Shown: one piece after another, positions 60,933 to 64,000 of the stretch
Layout: the number at the start of each line of letters is the position of its first letter
How positions within the stretch are numbered: the stretch's first letter is position 1
DNA from: Bradyrhizobium sp. CCGB12
Lineage (GTDB): Bacteria > Pseudomonadota > Alphaproteobacteria > Rhizobiales > Xanthobacteraceae
Direction of reading: 5' to 3'
Length of the DNA stretch: 64,000 nt
NCBI RefSeq assembly: GCF_024199845.1
Contig: NZ_JANADO010000001.1
Span: 3,162,001 to 3,226,000 of the forward strand
Position numbers and translations under genes: made by a program
Notes under the pieces: model-generated
The model's input: the letters and a program-made list of their open reading frames with translations, nothing else
Databases searched by the model: none
Told to the model about the DNA's origin: nothing

Positions 60933-62444
60933 ATGGCCCTGACTGATTCGAACGTCCTCAAACTCGCGCCCGAAGCCGGAACTCCCGCCTATCGGAGCGC
61001 GCCGCACAATATCGAGGCGGAACAGAGCCTTCTGGGCGCGATCCTGGTCAACAACGACGCCTTCTATCGCGTCTCGGACTTCCTGGAGGCGAAGCATTTC
61101 TTCGAGCCGCTGCACCAGACCATCTTCGAGACCGCCAGCAGCCTGATCCGGATGGGCAAGATCGCGACGCCCGTCACGCTGAAGACGTTCCTGCCCGCCG
61201 ATACCGATGTCGGCGGCATGACCATCGGGCAATATCTGGCGCGACTCGCGGCCGAAGCGACCACCATCATCAACGCCCAGGACTACGGCCGTACCATCTA
61301 CGACCTGTCGCTCAGGCGCGACCTGATCGGCATCGGCGAGGACATGGTCAACGTCGCCTACGATGCACCGGTCGATTTCCAGCCGCGGGCGCAGATCGAG
61401 GATGCCGAGCGTCGTCTCTACGAGCTCGCCGAATCCGGCCGCTATGACGGCGGCTTCCAGAAATTCTCGCAGGCGTTGGCGGTCGCGGTCGATCTCGCGG
61501 CCAAGGCGTTCCAGCGCGACGGAAAGCTGTCCGGCATCTCCACGGGCATGCGCGACCTCGACACCAAGATGGGCGGCTTACAGCACTCCGACCTCATCAT
61601 CGTGGCCGGACGCCCGGGCATGGGCAAGACGTCGCTGGCGACCAACGTCGCCTACAACGTCGCCAAGGCCTATGTCGGCGAGCTCCAGGCCGACGGCACC
61701 ATGAAGGCCGCCAATGGCGGCGTGATCGGCTTCTTCTCCTGCGAAATGTCGGCCGACCAGCTCGCCACCCGTATCGTGGCCGAGCGCACCGGCATCCCCT
61801 CCTCCCACATCCGTCGCGGCGGCATCTCGGAAGCCGATTTCGACAAGATCCGGGAGGTCTCGATTGAGCTGCAGTCGCTGCCTTTCTATGTCGACGCCAC
61901 CGGCGGCCTGTCGATCGCGCAGCTGATGGCGCGTGCGCGCCGGCTGAAGCGCCAGAAGGGCCTCGATCTGCTCGTGATCGACTACATCCAGCTGCTCTCC
62001 GGCTCAGGCAAGCGCGCCAGCGACAGCCGCGTGCAGGAAATCACGGAGATCACGACGAGCCTGAAGGCGCTGGCGAAGGAGCTCAACGTCCCCGTGATCG
62101 CGCTGTCGCAGCTCTCGCGTCAAGTCGAATCCCGCGACGACAAGCGGCCGCAGCTCTCCGACTTGCGTGAATCCGGATCAATCGAGCAGGACGCCGACGT
62201 CGTGCTGTTCGTTTACCGCGAGGAATATTACCTCGCGATGAAGGAGCCCCGCCCGGGCACGCCTGAGCACGAGAAGTGGCAACTTGACATGAGTCTTGCG
62301 CACGGAAAGGCCGAGGTCATCATCGGCAAGCAGCGCCACGGCCCGACTGGCACCGTCGATTTGGCGTTCGAAGCTTCGGTCACGCGGTTCGGCGACCTCG
62401 CGCCTGACAGTCAGCTGCCGGCTCGCAGCGGCAACGACTACTGA
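60933..62444 (+). CDS. dnaB: Replicative DNA helicase DnaB
   Basis: This 503-residue hexameric 5'-3' helicase has an N-terminal primase-interacting domain (APHNIEAEQSLLGAILVNND), a linker and the RecA-like domain. Walker A is GRPGMGKT (226-233), Walker B LLVIDYIQLLSG (about 346), and later SQLSRQVESRDDKRPQLSDL is typical. There is no intein. It precedes the alanine racemase gene by 40 nt. Confidence 0.97.
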   Translation: MALTDSNVLKLAPEAGTPAYRSAPHNIEAEQSLLGAILVNNDAFYRVSDFLEAKHFFEPLHQTIFETASSLIRMGKIATPVTLKTFLPADTDVGGMTIGQYLARLAAEATTIINAQDYGRTIYDLSLRRDLIGIGEDMVNVAYDAPVDFQPRAQIEDAERRLYELAESGRYDGGFQKFSQALAVAVDLAAKAFQRDGKLSGISTGMRDLDTKMGGLQHSDLIIVAGRPGMGKTSLATNVAYNVAKAYVGELQADGTMKAANGGVIGFFSCEMSADQLATRIVAERTGIPSSHIRRGGISEADFDKIREVSIELQSLPFYVDATGGLSIAQLMARARRLKRQKGLDLLVIDYIQLLSGSGKRASDSRVQEITEITTSLKALAKELNVPVIALSQLSRQVESRDDKRPQLSDLRESGSIEQDADVVLFVYREEYYLAMKEPRPGTPEHEKWQLDMSLAHGKAEVIIGKQRHGPTGTVDLAFEASVTRFGDLAPDSQLPARSGNDY

Positions 62445-62484
62445 GTTCCTTGAACCGGACCTGCCTCTTGCGTAAAACGGCGCC

Positions 62485-63768
62485 ATGACAATGGCGTCCG
62501 ACCCGAAAATGACCCCGCAATCCGGCCTTCTCTCCGCGGAGGCCAACCAGGCTGCCGCACTCGCTGCCTATGGCGGCGTGCTCACCGTCGATCTCGACGC
62601 CATCATCGCCAATTGGCGCAAGCTCGAGAAGACGGCGGTGCCGGCCGAATGTTCTGCGGTGGTCAAGGCCGACGCCTATGGCTGCGGCGCCGCCGAGGTC
62701 GCGCGTGCGCTGAGCAAGGCCGGCTGCAAGACCTTCTTCGTTGCGACCATCGAGGAGGCGCGCAAGGTGCGCGCGGCCGTGCCGGAGCCCACGATCTACG
62801 TGCTCGGCGGCTACTTCCAGAACACCGGCGAGCACTATGCAAAGATCAACTGCCGACCGGTGATCGGCGATCTCAACGAGCTCGCCGAATGGGACGTGTT
62901 CTGCCGCCGCACCGGCTGGAACGGCGGCGCCGCCGTTCACATCGATACCGGCATGAACCGGCTGGGCCTTACGCTTGCGGACGCGCAGGCCATCATCCCC
63001 CGCATCAATGCCGGCGATCACGGCATCACCCTGGTGATGAGCCACCTGGTCTCGGCCGAGCAACTCAACAGCCCGGTCAATGCACGACAGCTCGCTTCCT
63101 TCCGCGGCATCGCCAGCGAGTTCTCGGGCGTGCCGGCAGCGCTCGCCAACTCCTCCGGCATCTTCCTGGGCGCGCCCTTCCAGTTCGACCTGGTGCGGCC
63201 GGGGGCTGCGCTCTACGGTGTCAACCCGACGCCGGAGGCCGACAATCCGATGCAGCAGGTGGTCGACCTCAAAGCGCGCATCGTGCAGATCCGCAATGTC
63301 GAGCGCGGCGAGACCGTCGGCTATGGCGGCACCTGGACCGCACGGCGGCCGACCAAGCTCGCGATCATCGCGGTCGGCTATGCCGACGGCTACTTCCGCG
63401 CCGCCAGCTCCAATGACGGCACCCGCGGCGCCGAGGTCATCGTGGCCGGCAAGCGCTGCCCGGTCGCGGGCCGCGTCTCCATGGACCTGATCGCCATCGA
63501 CATCACCGACCTGCCGCCGAACGCCGTGCGGCGCGGCCACATGGTGACGCTGCTTGGCGAGGGCATCACCGTCGACGAGCTCGCGCATCATTTCGGCACG
63601 ATTGGCTACGAGGTGCTGACCAGCCTCGGCCACCGCTACGCCCGCGTCTACAGGGGCGGCAATGTGGAGGAGCCGCTGGCAAAGCCGGCTCCCACGCAGG
63701 CGGCCGAGCAACCTCCCTCACCGCCGCCGATCGAGCAGCCCGCGGCCCCGCCGCCGCTGCCGGGCTGA
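62485..63768 (+). CDS. alr: Alanine racemase with a Pro-rich tail
   Basis: This 427-residue PLP enzyme makes D-alanine for peptidoglycan. The PLP lysine is K61 in SAVVKADAYGCG; the second catalytic segment is ETVGYGGTWTARRPTKLAII. An extra C-terminal tail of about 35 residues is Pro/Ala-rich (PPSPPPIEQPAAPPPLPG), beyond the usual fold. An N-terminal extension of about 25 residues is also present. It follows dnaB on the same strand, a common order. Confidence 0.95.
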   Translation: MTMASDPKMTPQSGLLSAEANQAAALAAYGGVLTVDLDAIIANWRKLEKTAVPAECSAVVKADAYGCGAAEVARALSKAGCKTFFVATIEEARKVRAAVPEPTIYVLGGYFQNTGEHYAKINCRPVIGDLNELAEWDVFCRRTGWNGGAAVHIDTGMNRLGLTLADAQAIIPRINAGDHGITLVMSHLVSAEQLNSPVNARQLASFRGIASEFSGVPAALANSSGIFLGAPFQFDLVRPGAALYGVNPTPEADNPMQQVVDLKARIVQIRNVERGETVGYGGTWTARRPTKLAIIAVGYADGYFRAASSNDGTRGAEVIVAGKRCPVAGRVSMDLIAIDITDLPPNAVRRGHMVTLLGEGITVDELAHHFGTIGYEVLTSLGHRYARVYRGGNVEEPLAKPAPTQAAEQPPSPPPIEQPAAPPPLPG

Positions 63769-63780
63769 ACAACTCGCCGC

Positions 63781-63999
63781 TTACTTCTTCTTCCGATTAT
63801 CCAGCGCCGCCTTGCAGGTCGCGCTGAGCTGATCGCGCTTGGCGTTGAGACATGCGACGATGCCGCCGCCCGGCGCGATGCCGGCGCAGAATTTGTCATA
63901 GTCCGCCTTGCACGCACCGCGCGGATCGGACGATTGTGCCGCTGCGCCTCCGGAGAACGCGATGACGAGTGCGATGGCAACAAAGCTCAACTTGGACAT
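63781..63999 (-). CDS. Small secreted Cys-rich repeat protein
   Basis: This 72-residue protein has a signal peptide (SKLSFVAIALVIAFSGGAAA). Four cysteines lie in the mature part (ACKADYDKFCAGIAPGGGIV, ACLNAKRDQLSATCKAALDN), spaced like the Cys-rich Golgi-type repeat seen in many small bradyrhizobial secreted proteins. It probably folds as a disulfide-linked helical hairpin. Function is unknown. The start codon lies at the window edge, and upstream signals are not visible. Confidence 0.78.
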   Translation of the reverse strand: MSKLSFVAIALVIAFSGGAAAQSSDPRGACKADYDKFCAGIAPGGGIVACLNAKRDQLSATCKAALDNRKKK

Positions 64000-64000
64000 T

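Noticed and set aside
60933..62444. Intein in DnaB
   Set aside because: The protein is of normal length and the Walker A region is continuous.
62380..63711. A 443-codon minus-strand open frame
   Set aside because: It is the complement of alr and the dnaB end.
1..64000. CRISPR arrays, rRNA genes and tRNA genes
   Set aside because: Reading both strands I saw no regularly spaced repeats, no rRNA segments and no convincing tRNA cloverleaf. A tRNAscan-type search would be needed to exclude a cryptic tRNA.

Overview
The window is a stretch of GC-rich alphaproteobacterial chromosome, most likely from Bradyrhizobium or a close Nitrobacteraceae relative. This rests on the gene content and order (purN-purM-CDP-alcohol transferase-hda-ppk-ppx; fabD-fabG-acpP-fabF-mltG-yicC-gmk; lptF-lptG-lptD-surA-pdxA-rsmA; rpsF-rpsR-DUF2232-rplI), on several small orphan protein types I associate with bradyrhizobia, and on two kinds of dispersed palindromic repeat typical of that group. 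No database search was possible, so the taxonomic call is recognition, not proof. I found no rRNA, no CRISPR and no convincing tRNA gene.

Region by region. 1-1.6 kb: the tail of a truncated gene, then an IS110-family (IS1111-type) insertion sequence with perfect 13-bp subterminal inverted repeats. It appears to sit in a pair of REP-like hairpins. Its non-coding right end contains a 10-nt match to the REP, which suggests a bridge RNA that targets REPs. 1.6-7.4 kb: a class III aminotransferase, a minus-strand cassette of two GNAT-fold proteins plus a degenerate isochorismatase-like protein, a divergent LysR regulator and a small autotransporter-type barrel protein. 7.8-24 kb: housekeeping genes (cold shock, purine synthesis, lipid head-group transfer, DnaA inactivation, polyphosphate synthesis and breakdown, TerC, ndk, ABC-F, a Bug-type binding protein, holC, pepA). 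24.3-32 kb: an outer-membrane assembly operon (LptF, LptG, LptD, SurA-like) running into pdxA and rsmA, with every junction overlapping. 32-33.1 kb: a zinc alcohol dehydrogenase.

33.1-41.4 kb is an accessory patch of many short genes: two paralogous Crp/Fnr regulators around a perfect inverted repeat, small secreted or orphan proteins, an iron-permease-family protein, an H-NS-like protein, two VOC proteins, and long gene-free gaps with palindromes. 41.7-45 kb holds a secreted caspase-like protease fused to a DUF4189-type domain, a secreted Gly/Ser-rich protein, and a membrane-anchored protein whose Cys/Trp module recurs in a second protein at 37.9-38.6 kb.

45-64 kb is mostly core: gmk, yicC, mltG and the fatty-acid synthesis operon, with a hairpin between acpP and fabF; a TetR-desaturase pair and a TetR-thioesterase pair, each with a clear upstream inverted repeat; the S6/S18/L9 ribosomal genes; a cytochrome-c-like protein with a long low-complexity tail; cyclopropane fatty acid synthase; dnaB; alanine racemase; and a small Cys-rich secreted protein at the end. 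Membrane and envelope lipid functions (fab, desaturase, cfa, lpt, phosphatidyltransferase) are a recurring theme.
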